From positions 2,170,001 to 2,234,000 of the forward strand of contig CBDFMR010000005.1 of the NCBI GenBank assembly GCA_965249765.1: a stretch of DNA of 64,000 nucleotides, in the 5' to 3' direction. The stretch comes from CBDFMR01 sp965249765 (GTDB lineage: Bacteria > Bacteroidota > Bacteroidia > Chitinophagales > Saprospiraceae). The notes under the pieces are model-generated. The model searched no databases, was not told the origin of the DNA, and saw only the letters and a list, made by a program, of their open reading frames with translations. Each line of letters starts with the position of its first letter. The stretch's first letter is position 1. Below, piece by piece: positions 1 to 9,269 of this stretch. Position numbers and translations under genes: made by a program.

Positions 1-1
1 A

Positions 2-787
2 CGAGCAGATCGCTCTGATAAGTTGCAGTTTATCAAATCTCCTTATCTCAACATGGAATACTTTGGTATTAATATGGAGTTGGCTATTCAAAATCCTTTG
101 AAAGACAAGCAAGTACGGCAGGCGTTAAATTATGCTTTGGATAAAGAACTTATGCTGAGGTCTCTAAGAAACAATGTAGGATTACCGGCTAATAATGGAT
201 TTGTACCCTACGGGCTGCCTTCTTTTGATTCGTCATTAAAAGGTTATACTTATGATCCCATGAAAGCCAAACAATTGCTAATTGAGGCTGGATTCAAGGA
301 TAGTAAAGGACCTAGCATTACCCTTTATACAAATAAGGATTATCTCGATCTGACTTTGTTTGTGGCACACCAGTGGGAAGAAGTTGGGTTTGAAATTACA
401 GTAGAAACTGAAGAATCCGCAGTTCTTAGGGATGGAATGAGGAAATCCTCAATATCGTTCTTTAGGGCATCTTGGATCGCAGATTATCCAGATGCTGAAA
501 GCTTTCTTGGGATGTTTTATAGTAAAAATCCTGCACCACCTAATTATACTCGCTTCTCGAATGAAGATTTTGATAGGTTGTATGAGATGGCTATTGGAGA
601 GACCGATCAACAACTGCGATATAGCTATTATCGTCAAATGGATAGCATTGTTATTGATGAAGCTCCTGTAGTTTTCCTTTTCTACGACCAAGTAGCATTG
701 TTGGCATCCAAGAATGTTCAAAACATAAGTTCGAATGCTCTTAATCTATTGCAAGTCAAGCAGCTAGATGAAGTTACAGTAGAATGA
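2..787 (+). CDS. ABC transporter substrate-binding protein, family 5 (oligopeptide/dipeptide type), C-terminal part
   Basis: The frame is already open at base 2, so this is the C-terminal ~260 residues of a longer protein whose start lies outside the window; the TTG at 23 is not a credible start. Family 5 solute-binding features are visible: VRQALNYALDKELM near the start of the visible part, a block with GYTYDPMKAKQLLIEAGF, and WIADYPDAESFLGMFYS, which resembles the ADYPD segment of peptide-binding members. These proteins capture peptides (or nickel, heme or sugars in some subfamilies) in the periplasm for an ABC importer. No permease genes are visible in the window. The ligand cannot be assigned from this fragment. 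The gene ends 10 bp from a convergent gene. Confidence 0.85.
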   Translation, partial: RADRSDKLQFIKSPYLNMEYFGINMELAIQNPLKDKQVRQALNYALDKELMLRSLRNNVGLPANNGFVPYGLPSFDSSLKGYTYDPMKAKQLLIEAGFKDSKGPSITLYTNKDYLDLTLFVAHQWEEVGFEITVETEESAVLRDGMRKSSISFFRASWIADYPDAESFLGMFYSKNPAPPNYTRFSNEDFDRLYEMAIGETDQQLRYSYYRQMDSIVIDEAPVVFLFYDQVALLASKNVQNISSNALNLLQVKQLDEVTVE

Positions 788-797
788 TGCGACCTTA

Positions 798-1865
798 TTA
801 ATCTATATCACCCGTGGCTACCGCTGTGATATCCAATGTCACAGTATTACCTATAGAGATGGGTAAGTCACTAGTCGTGCAATTTCCACAATTAGGAAAA
901 TAGTAGACCCAAAAATCTTTACCTGGAAATTCATCCTCGATTCCTATTAGAACTCGTTTCATCTCGAGTAGATCAATAGCTGAGATAGATCCAGAATCAT
1001 TTACATCAGCAGCGAGTATAAGAAATGGATCTAGAATCAAGTCTAATCCTAGAATGTGCTTCTGCATGGCCAGTAGATCTATAGCGCTTACACCATAAGG
1101 TATGGTAGATGTTGTCTCACAATAAAGTTCAGGGTCTGAAATTAAAGGAAACAACGTACTTGGATAATCAAATTGCAGAGTCCCGCTTGTCAAGTCAGAA
1201 ATATTATATACAATAGACGGGTCCGTTCCTGACCGCAAGTACAAGTCGAAATCAGTCACAGGATTATTGTCAAGATCTTCCACATTAAATGCATAAGAAG
1301 TAAAATGAGGTGCTGTATCCATTCCAGTCGCTCCAGTTGCGGCAATGGCTGCATCTATGGCCGCTATTGTCCCGGAATTTCCAGGCCCTGAAACATCGTA
1401 ATTTACGGTACCGTCAGGAGCTATAACTATGAACGTCGGCGTTCCAAAAAATGGACCAAAAGTGCCATCTGTGAATTTTTGTTGGGCCGCATTACCACCA
1501 CCGTCATTTCCGGCGCCAATGTAGGTAAGCCCATTACTTGTCTGATATGCTAAAACATCGGCATTAGAATCCCATCCTTTGTTGCTCAATTCCATGAACT
1601 CTACATCATACAGACCCTCACCCCAATCTTCATAAAGATCCTGAAATACAGGTGCAATGGATATACATGGAGGACATGTAGTAAAGAATACCTTGAGTAC
1701 TACTGTCTGTCCTTGGTCCAGATGATCTGCATATAAACTCCTCGTTATTCCATCGGTGTCTGTAATGGTATAATCAGGTGCGGGCTGAGCCATTAAACCA
1801 ACAAATAAAAAAAGAAGTGCCAAAGACAAAAAACCTTTTTGCCTCTTGAGTTGTATATCTTGCAT
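798..1865 (-). CDS. Secreted thioredoxin-like protein with dockerin-like repeat doublet
   Basis: A 355-residue exported protein. Residues 1-27 form a signal peptide (hydrophobic core, then LMAQ). A thioredoxin fold follows, with CPPC at 64-67 after VVLKVFFTT and a likely cis-Pro loop FFGTPTF near 139. The C-terminal part (~255-310) holds two dockerin-like halves: a degenerate first one (GVSAIDLLAMQKHILGL) and a second with a calcium-loop pattern ADVNDSGSISAIDLLEMKRVL. Dockerin-like doublets of this GVsaiDLL form are common in Saprospiraceae secreted proteins. The thiol-disulfide function follows from the CPPC motif; the role of the dockerin-like part is unknown. The start is the only ATG that gives a complete signal peptide, and a canonical promoter abuts it. 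Confidence 0.8.
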   Translation of the reverse strand: MQDIQLKRQKGFLSLALLFLFVGLMAQPAPDYTITDTDGITRSLYADHLDQGQTVVLKVFFTTCPPCISIAPVFQDLYEDWGEGLYDVEFMELSNKGWDSNADVLAYQTSNGLTYIGAGNDGGGNAAQQKFTDGTFGPFFGTPTFIVIAPDGTVNYDVSGPGNSGTIAAIDAAIAATGATGMDTAPHFTSYAFNVEDLDNNPVTDFDLYLRSGTDPSIVYNISDLTSGTLQFDYPSTLFPLISDPELYCETTSTIPYGVSAIDLLAMQKHILGLDLILDPFLILAADVNDSGSISAIDLLEMKRVLIGIEDEFPGKDFWVYYFPNCGNCTTSDLPISIGNTVTLDITAVATGDID

Positions 1866-1869
1866 CTCG

Positions 1870-1900
1870 CAAAGTTAACTTCTAATTACTTCAAAATCAA
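1870..1900 (-). promoter_or_regulatory. Bacteroidota-type promoter abutting the redoxin-dockerin start codon
   Basis: On the minus strand TTG (1898-1900) and TAACTTTG (1870-1877) are separated by exactly 20 nt, matching the TTG-N19/20-TAnnTTTG consensus of the Bacteroidota primary sigma factor. The -7 element lies only 4 nt before the ATG at 1865, so transcription should begin at or within the start codon. The message would be leaderless, or nearly so. Confidence 0.65.
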
Positions 1901-1913
1901 TAGGTATAAACCC

Positions 1914-2621
1914 TTGCCAATAGTAAAGTATAAGGATCTAGGTAAAATGTCGTATAAGGACAGTTGGGATCTTCAACAATCCATACATGACAAGATGAAG
2001 GAAGATAAGCTTTCTAATCGAGACTCTACATTGGATTATGTTCCCGACCACTTTCTTCTCATGTGTGAACATAATCATGTCTATACCTTGGGGAAGAGTG
2101 GCTCTGAAGACCATTTACTTTATACTGAAGCACAGAGAAAAGATGAGGGCATTGAGTACTTTAAGATCAATAGAGGTGGTGATATAACATATCATGGTCC
2201 TGGCCAGATTACTTGCTATCCTATATTTGATCTCGATGATTTTTTTAATGACGTACATAAGTATGTTAGAAGCCTTGAAGAAGTGGTGATAAGGACAATC
2301 GCTCATTATGGGATAGAAGGGCAGAGATATGATGGTTATACAGGTGTGTGGGTAAAAAACGGTCAGTCGATGCGTAAGATCTGTGCCATAGGTGTGCATA
2401 TGAGTAAGTGGGTGACGCTGCATGGTCTTGCACTAAACGTTAACAACGATTTATCTATGTATGATGGAATCATACCTTGTGGAATAACACAAGCTAAAAC
2501 CGAGGTTACTTCCATGGAAAAGGAGGTGAAGTCATCCATAGATTTTGAAGAGGTTAAGTTGAAATTGAAAGATGAATTTGCAGAGGTATTTGAATTTGAA
2601 TTCAAGAAAGAGAATAAATGA
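1914..2621 (+). CDS. lipB: Lipoyl(octanoyl) transferase LipB
   Basis: Transfers octanoate from acyl-carrier protein to lipoyl domains of enzymes such as pyruvate dehydrogenase, whose E1-beta gene lies at 11942. Family hallmarks are present: RGGDITYHGPGQITCYP, GYTGVWV, KICAIGVH and HGLALNVNNDLSMYDGIIPCGI. Counting from TTG 1914, the catalytic Lys is residue 155 and the catalytic Cys is 189. Their 34-residue spacing equals that of the Mycobacterium Lys142/Cys176 pair. I chose the TTG because the first strand (VKYKDLG) aligns with the E. coli N terminus; ATG 1947 would remove that strand, and the frame from 1839 would overlap the divergent gene. The stop overlaps the next start by ATGA, suggesting translational coupling. 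Confidence 0.92.
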   Translation: MPIVKYKDLGKMSYKDSWDLQQSIHDKMKEDKLSNRDSTLDYVPDHFLLMCEHNHVYTLGKSGSEDHLLYTEAQRKDEGIEYFKINRGGDITYHGPGQITCYPIFDLDDFFNDVHKYVRSLEEVVIRTIAHYGIEGQRYDGYTGVWVKNGQSMRKICAIGVHMSKWVTLHGLALNVNNDLSMYDGIIPCGITQAKTEVTSMEKEVKSSIDFEEVKLKLKDEFAEVFEFEFKKENK

Positions 2622-3136
2622 AAGGTAAGAAAGTAGAAGAGTCAAAAACCACGATGACGGAGATGATAATGCCCAATGATACCAATCCGTTGGGAAATTT
2701 GATGGGTGGTTATTTAATGCGGTGGGTGGATATTGCAGGAAGTATCTGTGGAGGCAAACATAGTGAGAGTCATGTTGTCACCGCATCCGTAGATCATGTT
2801 TCGTTTCAAAGTCCTATAGGACTAGGTGACGTGATAACAATCAATGCTCAGGTTACCAGAGCCTTCAATACATCGATGGAAATTTATGTAGAGGTGTATG
2901 CAACTGATATTACTGGCGCCAATGCCAGGAAATCAAACCATGCCTATCTAACATTTGTTGCCCTAGATGCTACTACAAAGAAACCTAAGAAGATTGTTCC
3001 TCTCATTCCCCTTAGCGATGAAGAAAACAGATTGTACGAAAGCGCTGAGCGTAGGCGTGAGATAAGATTGATTCTCAGTGGACGCATTAAGCCCAAAGAC
3101 GCTATTGAAGTCAAGTCGTTTTTTGCAAACACCTAG
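2618..3136 (+). CDS. Acyl-CoA thioesterase, hotdog fold (YciA/BACH-like)
   Basis: 172 residues with the hotdog thioesterase signature NPLGNLMGGYLMRWVDIAG (family pattern NxxGxxxGGxxxxxxD), which carries the Asn/Asp pair of the active site, followed by VVTASVDHVSFQSPIGLGD. It hydrolyses acyl-CoA thioesters in the cytoplasm; acyl chain preference cannot be read from sequence. It overlaps lipB by 4 nt, so the two are probably co-transcribed, and it ends directly against a convergent SDR pseudogene with no spacer. Confidence 0.88.
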   Translation: MKGKKVEESKTTMTEMIMPNDTNPLGNLMGGYLMRWVDIAGSICGGKHSESHVVTASVDHVSFQSPIGLGDVITINAQVTRAFNTSMEIYVEVYATDITGANARKSNHAYLTFVALDATTKKPKKIVPLIPLSDEENRLYESAERRREIRLILSGRIKPKDAIEVKSFFANT

Positions 3137-3910
3137 TCAGTCAAATATTCGACCCGAGCGATTAATGAAATTGCTGTTCGCCTGTTGTGTACCCATGAGC
3201 AAGATGTCCTGAATATTGACATGTGCGGGGCGGGATAGAATAAAGTGGATGGCTTCAGCAACGTCTGAAGATTTTAATGGGTTGAAGTCAACATAGATTT
3301 TTACTCTTTCCTCATCCCCATCAAATATCACTTTTGCGAATTCTGTTTCTTCTACATGAGCAGGGGATACCTGACTCACTTTTATACCATATTTGTGGAG
3401 GTCTATACGCATACCATGTGTCAGCGCATCGACGGCATGCTTTGTAGCACAATAGACATTGCCTTTAGGATATACTTCATGACCTGCTGTCTAGCAAGTA
3501 TTTATGACATGGCCACTTTTGCGATCAACCATGACTGGGGTGACTAGTCTAGTAAGGTAAAGGAGTCCCTTGATATTGGTGTCAATCATCTGCTCCCTAT
3601 GGTCCAGCGATCCCTCATGTATATCATCATACCCCTTGGCCAGCCCGGCATTATTGATGAGAATGTCAACAACCTTCCAATCCTCACTCAACGAATTCAA
3701 GGCATGAGCACATTGCTCGTATTTTCTTACATCAAAGCATAATGTGGTTACGGGGGAATCGGCCTCTGATTTTATTTCTCTTTCAAGGTCGTCTAGCCTT
3801 TCTTGTCTTCTTCCTGCAAGAATTAAGCTATACCCATTTGACGCTAATAGCTTTGACGTGGCTTTGCCTATCCCAGAGGTTGCCCCAGTGATTAGTATTA
3901 TCTTACTCAT
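3137..3910 (-). pseudogene. SDR-family NADP oxidoreductase (YdfG-like) with an in-frame TAG at the catalytic Ser
   Basis: Read through, this is a 257-residue classical short-chain dehydrogenase: TGATSGIG cofactor loop, INNAG, YCATK catalytic pair, and the C-terminal AHVNIQDILLMGTQQ typical of YdfG-like 3-hydroxy acid/serine dehydrogenases. A single in-frame TAG (minus strand, 3491-3493) interrupts INTC-stop-TAG exactly where E. coli YdfG has INIGSTAG, so the stop replaces the catalytic serine codon. Both halves are in the same frame and otherwise intact. TCG to TAG is one base change. The start at 3910 (MSKIILITG) overlaps the upstream gene by 8 nt. Possible explanations are a young pseudogene, a sequencing error, or (unlikely) readthrough. 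Confidence 0.85.
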
Positions 3911-5219
3911 TCCTGAGGGATTCAATTATTTGGTCAAATTCCGTAATAAAATCCTGATACTCAGAAGTGGCTGGTCCCGAAAATCCTGTATGGATGCTTT
4001 TAACTTTATTGTCCCTATCTACAAACAACAATGTCGGATAGGATATGATCTTGTTGAGGATTGGAAATTTTTCTGATGTTTCTGTCTTGCTAGCATATCC
4101 ACCGAGAAGAAGATCATATGGCAATTCCATTTTTTCCTTGTATCGCCGAAGTGCATTCATCGCTTTCTCTTTCTCCCTATACTTCTCAAACCCAATGGCA
4201 ATTACCTCAATATCGTCCGTATTGTGGTTCTTGATGTAGTCTCTAAGAAAAGTGGATTCATCTCTACAATTGGGGCACCATGTTCCCATTATCTGTACAA
4301 GCTTTATTTTGCCTGTGTAGACTTCATCAGAAAGTGAAATAGCTTGACCGTCGATGTTTTCAAAGGAGAAATCCAATTTATCCTCATCACCATTTGTAAA
4401 AGTCAACTCAAAAGGATCAGGTAATTCCACCATATCGTCTCTATTAGCAACCCATGTTGACTTATAGTGCTTACCCGATCGAAAACTTCCTGCAAGAGTC
4501 CCATCTTCCATTTCCTTCGCTGAGAAAAGAAAAGCATGCGAACCATCAAAACATGACATATATAGTTTTCCGGCCACTATTTCACCTTCAAGAAATCTGT
4601 AATCACCAGTCTCGGTAAGGAAGGTTCCTGTGATGATATCATCGGTCTGGGAAAATAGCCCTATAGCAGGATATTCATCTTCGGTTCCAGGGTCGAAGGT
4701 TACTCTCCATTTCCCAGAATAGTCTTTTGGGTTAATTTCTTTCTTCTGACTAAATCTAAAGTCCTTTCCATAGTAAGCCGTAAATGGAATGGAGTAGTTT
4801 TTGCGATTCTTTACAATCCAATTGCCTTCCATGATTCTTTCTTCATATAAAAGCTTCAGTGACGATTCATAGATGGGAAAATCGATGACTACGGTGTCCT
4901 TGCCAGTTTTTGTATCTCTGCCGAAGTAAACATCTTCAGTTTTTAGCCTCTCGTCACCATTGAGAATTGTTACTTCGAGTTTATCCCCATTATACGCGAC
5001 CTCAAAGTTAAAAGGCAACAATCCTTCAAAAGAAAAGTCCTTATTGAGGACGATGTCGTCATTTGCTGTAATTAAAGATTTGGGTTGAGCGTCAAGATTG
5101 AGTACCCCACGCCATATCCCAGGTGGAATAGCATCATAGTGATTAGGCTGTTCAATACATGAAGTCAGTAATACAGCAATAGACAGGACAGATAATAGCA
5201 CATATCTTGATAACATCAT
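3903..5219 (-). CDS. TlpA/AhpC-type redoxin lipoprotein
   Basis: 438 residues. The N terminus is a lipoprotein signal with lipobox LLTSC (Cys21). Residues ~30-270 form a beta-rich domain (repeated G-W/F-x-G strand patterns such as YSGKWRVTF) seen ahead of redoxin domains in many Bacteroidota proteins. A C-terminal TlpA-like thioredoxin domain carries WCPNC at 314-318 and a cis-Pro segment ISYPTLLFV. It is probably an envelope-anchored thiol reductase or peroxiredoxin-like protein. The start overlaps the stop of the 175-residue gene before it (ATGA), and the stop overlaps the SDR start by 8 nt, so the three form one operon. Confidence 0.82.
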   Translation of the reverse strand: MMLSRYVLLSVLSIAVLLTSCIEQPNHYDAIPPGIWRGVLNLDAQPKSLITANDDIVLNKDFSFEGLLPFNFEVAYNGDKLEVTILNGDERLKTEDVYFGRDTKTGKDTVVIDFPIYESSLKLLYEERIMEGNWIVKNRKNYSIPFTAYYGKDFRFSQKKEINPKDYSGKWRVTFDPGTEDEYPAIGLFSQTDDIITGTFLTETGDYRFLEGEIVAGKLYMSCFDGSHAFLFSAKEMEDGTLAGSFRSGKHYKSTWVANRDDMVELPDPFELTFTNGDEDKLDFSFENIDGQAISLSDEVYTGKIKLVQIMGTWCPNCRDESTFLRDYIKNHNTDDIEVIAIGFEKYREKEKAMNALRRYKEKMELPYDLLLGGYASKTETSEKFPILNKIISYPTLLFVDRDNKVKSIHTGFSGPATSEYQDFITEFDQIIESLRNE

Positions 5220-5743
5220 GATGAAGAATCTCCCTTAAAGTGATCGTCTTTGTACTTAAACAGCACATTGAATGTTGTTAAACTTCCATAACATCGTGTG
5301 ATGTACTGTTGTAAATTGACCTTGTCTTCGTCAGATAATTTCTTTGAGTTATTTATTCGTTGCTCCATAACCCTCAATCTATCTCTAAGCATGACGATTT
5401 TATGAAAAAAAGTGTCGATGGGTATTTCTTTTGGCTGTAGGGAATTATCTCCAGGTTTCAGTATGAGCACCCCATTGTCCCATTTATCACCTAACTCTAC
5501 TACCTCACTAATGTCTGAATAAGATTGCAGAATTTTGATTAATGACTCTTCAGCATCGTTGAAAGAAACGTTGCCTTGTATTTCTACTGCCTCGATGATT
5601 TCCCAAGAATCATAGTCTTTACCTACGAGTTTCACCCCATAGGTAATAAAGCAGACACGGTATGCTGCTACATCTACGTCTATAACTACTCCATCCCCAT
5701 AAGCAGGATGCTTAACTCTTGATCCAATTCCTAATAAACTCAT
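5216..5743 (-). CDS. Conserved hypothetical protein with a UvrD/CarD-like SH3 (Tudor) N-terminal fold
   Basis: 175 residues, no signal peptide. The N terminus GIGSRVKHPAYGDGVV closely resembles the small SH3/Tudor module at the C terminus of UvrD/PcrA helicases and of CarD-like factors (G-x-R-V-x-H-P-x-Y-G-x-G). Residues ~110-160 are helical and charged. Function is not established; nucleic-acid or RNA polymerase contact is only an inference from the Tudor-like motif. It starts one base after the end of the broken BNR gene and overlaps the downstream redoxin gene by 4 nt. Confidence 0.6.
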   Translation of the reverse strand: MSLLGIGSRVKHPAYGDGVVIDVDVAAYRVCFITYGVKLVGKDYDSWEIIEAVEIQGNVSFNDAEESLIKILQSYSDISEVVELGDKWDNGVLILKPGDNSLQPKEIPIDTFFHKIVMLRDRLRVMEQRINNSKKLSDEDKVNLQQYITRCYGSLTTFNVLFKYKDDHFKGDSSS

Positions 5744-5744
5744 G

Positions 5745-7899
5745 CTATCTCTGAATAATAATTTTTTGTGAATAATTGTCCATTGTTAATAAATACGTAT
5801 CTGGCATAACATCTCTAACCTGAATGGTGTTTAGTCCTTTTCTAATTTATACCTTCCTAGTTCTTGACCAGTCATCGACCTAAATACCATATCAGTTGCT
5901 GGTTTATAATCTATGCTAATATTTAGAATTCCGTCAGAGACAGGATTGGGAAATAATGTAAATCCACTCTTTAATTGAAAATCCTCAATAGACGATGTAC
6001 TTTCCTTTAACTGAAAATCCCATATACCCCTTCCATAAGTTCCAAATCTTGCGATTTTAGTTTCCGCTACATATTCTACAGACCAATATAGAACAGTAGG
6101 AGCAACTACGTCACCTAAGTTGTACCATTCTTCATCTTCTACTACGTAAATAAATGGACTGAAGTCGAATGGAAGCTGAGACACACTTAGATCATTCTGA
6201 GTAGGGATTTTTTCTATACGAATGATATGCACTCCACTGCCTCCATCAGTGTCACCACCAGCCATGTATATTGCATTTTTACTTGGATCGGGATCTGCCA
6301 TCAGTGGTGGAATCCACACGGACTCGTTTTCTGATTCCACCTTACAGTTTCCTTCTACTCCACCTGCAATAGGGTCCCTCAAATACGACATATTTCCACC
6401 AGGATAAATGGCCCACATTCTTTGTCCATTTTCTGTAAAAGTGATGTGTCCGTAATCTCCAGAAAATACCTGAACCATAAACACAGGGTTTACTCCTTGA
6501 ACATATCCTCGTTGGAATCCTTGGTCTTGAGCTTCTGCGAATACACGATTGGGATCTGAAGGGAGTGTTCTGACGTCAGAATATGGACTCACATTGAGTC
6601 CTATCAATCCTATGTTCTTATTGTTTTGACCAAAATCTCTGGAAATGCTGATGCCCCCATGGTTTCCAATGAGTAAGAACGGTTCGCCGTTTTGATCTTC
6701 ATATTCATGAAAACTCATCATATCAGCGTGCAACTTGTTCTCGACATCACTATAGTATTCCCATCACGCATTGATACGTTGCCAAAATTTACCGCCATCA
6801 ATGCTTCTGTGTGCATCAACTTCTCCCATAGCAATTGATCAGGATCATACTTTGATACATATACACCGAAATACCACGGTGATGCCGGTAGGATATTTAG
6901 ATATTCCCATGATTCACCAAAATCTTCGGACATTTTAAGTGAATCCTGCTCATCAAAAATGTAAAAGCGTATTGTATTTCCCTCATACTGTGTGCCTACC
7001 AAATTTGTTCGTTCACCATCATATTCTGCTGGAGAATTTACTTGAATGACCTCAAGGGATCCGAGTGCTTGATTTACCTTATAAAATGTAGCCAAGTCAT
7101 CTGTAGTTTGTTGTATGGCATATACATCTTCCGTGTTGTGTGGGTTGCAAAGAGATAATTTACTGGCTTGGTTTGTATTGAAGGTAAAAATTAAGTTATA
7201 GATTAATCCGCCGTCTGTCGATCTCATCAACTTCACATTACTTGACGAATTGGTACGGCCGAGGAAGTAAATTTCCTGGTTGGACAACTGTAATTCATTT
7301 TTGTGTCTATATCCTGAGGCAGCAGCATTAAAACCACTAGCATAGTTCCATGTCTCTCCATCGTCTTCGGAGTATATAGGGTCACCTCTATCAGCAGCTA
7401 CTAACCTCTTTGACCCATCATCCTTTTTATAGATGAATAAAAACCTCTCAGAGAATCGGATGTCTTGATTGATCACCTCCCAACTCAGACCATCCAAGCC
7501 TCCTTTCCAGAGAGGACCTTCAGAGGAAACTGTGTTTGTTTCAGAATTGCATAAAGTCTTGAATACCGAACCAACTTGATTGATACTTCCTCGTTCTGTC
7601 CAAAATCCTATAACTTTTCCGTTGGCAATGGAAATATCGTCATCACCCCGAGGCTCTACTTGCTTTCTTTTGAGCGCTTTTTGCTGATGGTTTTTCCAAG
7701 CCGTTTCTTGCTCTATTTCTCGCCAGTCGACATTTGGTCCTGAGCGGTGTAGCATGTCAAAAAAAACCTTTTTCTCATCTTTAAGACTTCCATCTTCCAT
7801 GTCCCAGCGAATTTCCGTGGGAGGATTGTGTACGACCTTTTTTTGCTTACAGCCTATGGCAAATACCATAATGATAATGAGTGGAAATATTGTCTTCAT
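5745..7899 (-). pseudogene. Secreted BNR/VPS10-like repeat lipoprotein with T9SS tail, broken by two frameshifts and one stop
   Basis: Read from ATG 7899 (lipobox VFAIGC) through three lesions this encodes ~719 codons of a BNR/sortilin-like beta-propeller protein: STDGG, SEDDGETWNY, SEDFGESWEYL and SIDGGKFWQRI repeats. Near 6835 a missing A turns DQIAMGEVDAHRS into DQLLWE. At 6764-6766 an in-frame TGA interrupts RINA-stop-WEYYSDVENKLHADMM. At 5838-5841 a missing A in an A-run truncates the tail; corrected, it reads GLNTIQVRDVMPDTYLLTMD, a normal T9SS-type C-terminal domain after FTLFPNPVSDG. A lipoprotein signal together with a T9SS-like tail is unusual. The corrected reading ends 1 nt before the next gene, which supports the reconstruction. 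Confidence 0.82.
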
Positions 7900-7903
7900 G
7901 ATG

Positions 7904-9226
7904 TCAATGATTAACTTGATCAATATGGTCATCCCATTCTGCTATGTGCGGGTCTCCTAGCTTGCCTACAGATTTGCCAACGATCATAGATACAGTAGCA
8001 TCACCGGTTATATTTACAACAGTACGGCACATGTCTAGTGGTCGGTCAACAGCCAATATCATAGCTATACCAAGGTCGAGTTTCTCAGCCGGAAATCCAA
8101 TAGCCTCCAATACGATAATAAGCATGACGACACCGGCTCCCGGAACAGCTGCTGAACCAATAGAAGCCATCAACGCCGTAAAAAGGATCGTCACCAACAT
8201 GGTAGTCGTTAAGTCAAACCCTAGAGCCTGGCTTATAAAAACAGCAGCAACAGCTTGATACAAACTTGTGCCATCCATATTTATCGTGGCACCCACCGGA
8301 CAAACAAAACTGGTTACCTCTTTTTCAACACCTAAGTGTTCCTCTACCCGTTCCATTGTCACAGGCAAGGTAGCAGCGCTACTGCTTGTGGAAAATGCAA
8401 CAAGTTGTGCGGGTGATATTCCTTTCAAGAAGAACAAGGGTGATTTTTTGATATAGAAAACTACTATTAGTAAATAACAACAAATAATCAGGAAAAGCCC
8501 GAGAACTACTGTCAATGCGTATAAAGCTAGCGCAGAAAATACCTCAGGATTATCTATACTGGTGACCAACCCAGCCATCAAGGCCAATACTCCAATAGGA
8601 GCATAGAGCATAATTAGATCTACCATCTTGAGAACAATGTCATTGAGTCCATTAAAAAAATCTTTCAATGGTTTGGCTGAAGCTTTATCGATTAAAAGCA
8701 GACATATGCCAAAAAGTATGACAAAGAAAATCACCTCCAACATGGATCCATTATTTGCCATAGCTTTGATGACATTGTCAGGTACCATATCTACAACAAA
8801 TTGTAAAGGTCCAGAATCTTGCTGATTGGTTGCAGCCTCGATTTTTCCTTGCGCTTTATTCATCTCTCCTGAGACCATCTGTTCTATAGATGCTGCACTC
8901 ACCTTTTTTCCTGGGTTTATTATATGGACCACAGTCAATCCTATACTTATTGAAAGTAGGGTTGTGAAGACATAGATAAGAACCGTCCTACCTCCGATTT
9001 TGGAGAACTTACTAAAATCATTGAGATCGGCTATTCCTTTGATGAGCGATGCAATGATCAAGGGGATAGCGATCATTTTGAGTAGTTTAAGGAAAATCGT
9101 CCCAAATGGTTTTATCCAATGATCTACCATTAGTCTACCTCCATCAATATGAGTGGCGATATAACCAACCAGGATACCAATCAGCATACCAATAAGTATC
9201 TTCCAATGGAGCGCAAGTTTTTTCAT
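7904..9226 (-). CDS. Dicarboxylate/amino acid:cation symporter (DAACS family)
   Basis: 440 residues with about eight membrane segments and two re-entrant loops. Family marks are the serine-rich loop STSSSAATLPVTMERVEEHLGV, the NMDGTSLYQAVAAVF motif of the NMDGT type, and DRPLDMCRTVVNITGDATVSMIV, which resembles the C-terminal substrate-binding helix. It takes up glutamate, aspartate or C4-dicarboxylates with Na+ or H+ across the inner membrane. The substrate cannot be fixed; the RTVVN segment is more like the acidic amino acid/dicarboxylate branch than the neutral amino acid branch. It is probably first in the strand's gene run. Confidence 0.92.
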   Translation of the reverse strand: MKKLALHWKILIGMLIGILVGYIATHIDGGRLMVDHWIKPFGTIFLKLLKMIAIPLIIASLIKGIADLNDFSKFSKIGGRTVLIYVFTTLLSISIGLTVVHIINPGKKVSAASIEQMVSGEMNKAQGKIEAATNQQDSGPLQFVVDMVPDNVIKAMANNGSMLEVIFFVILFGICLLLIDKASAKPLKDFFNGLNDIVLKMVDLIMLYAPIGVLALMAGLVTSIDNPEVFSALALYALTVVLGLFLIICCYLLIVVFYIKKSPLFFLKGISPAQLVAFSTSSSAATLPVTMERVEEHLGVEKEVTSFVCPVGATINMDGTSLYQAVAAVFISQALGFDLTTTMLVTILFTALMASIGSAAVPGAGVVMLIIVLEAIGFPAEKLDLGIAMILAVDRPLDMCRTVVNITGDATVSMIVGKSVGKLGDPHIAEWDDHIDQVNH

Positions 9227-9269
9227 GTGTAAGTTGTAATCTTCGCTAAATATAAGGATTGCAGTTGAA

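Noticed and set aside
5745..7899. Programmed frameshifting to join the two BNR frames
   Set aside because: An additional in-frame TGA and a third lesion at the tail cannot be explained by one slip; no slippery heptamer with a downstream structure is evident.
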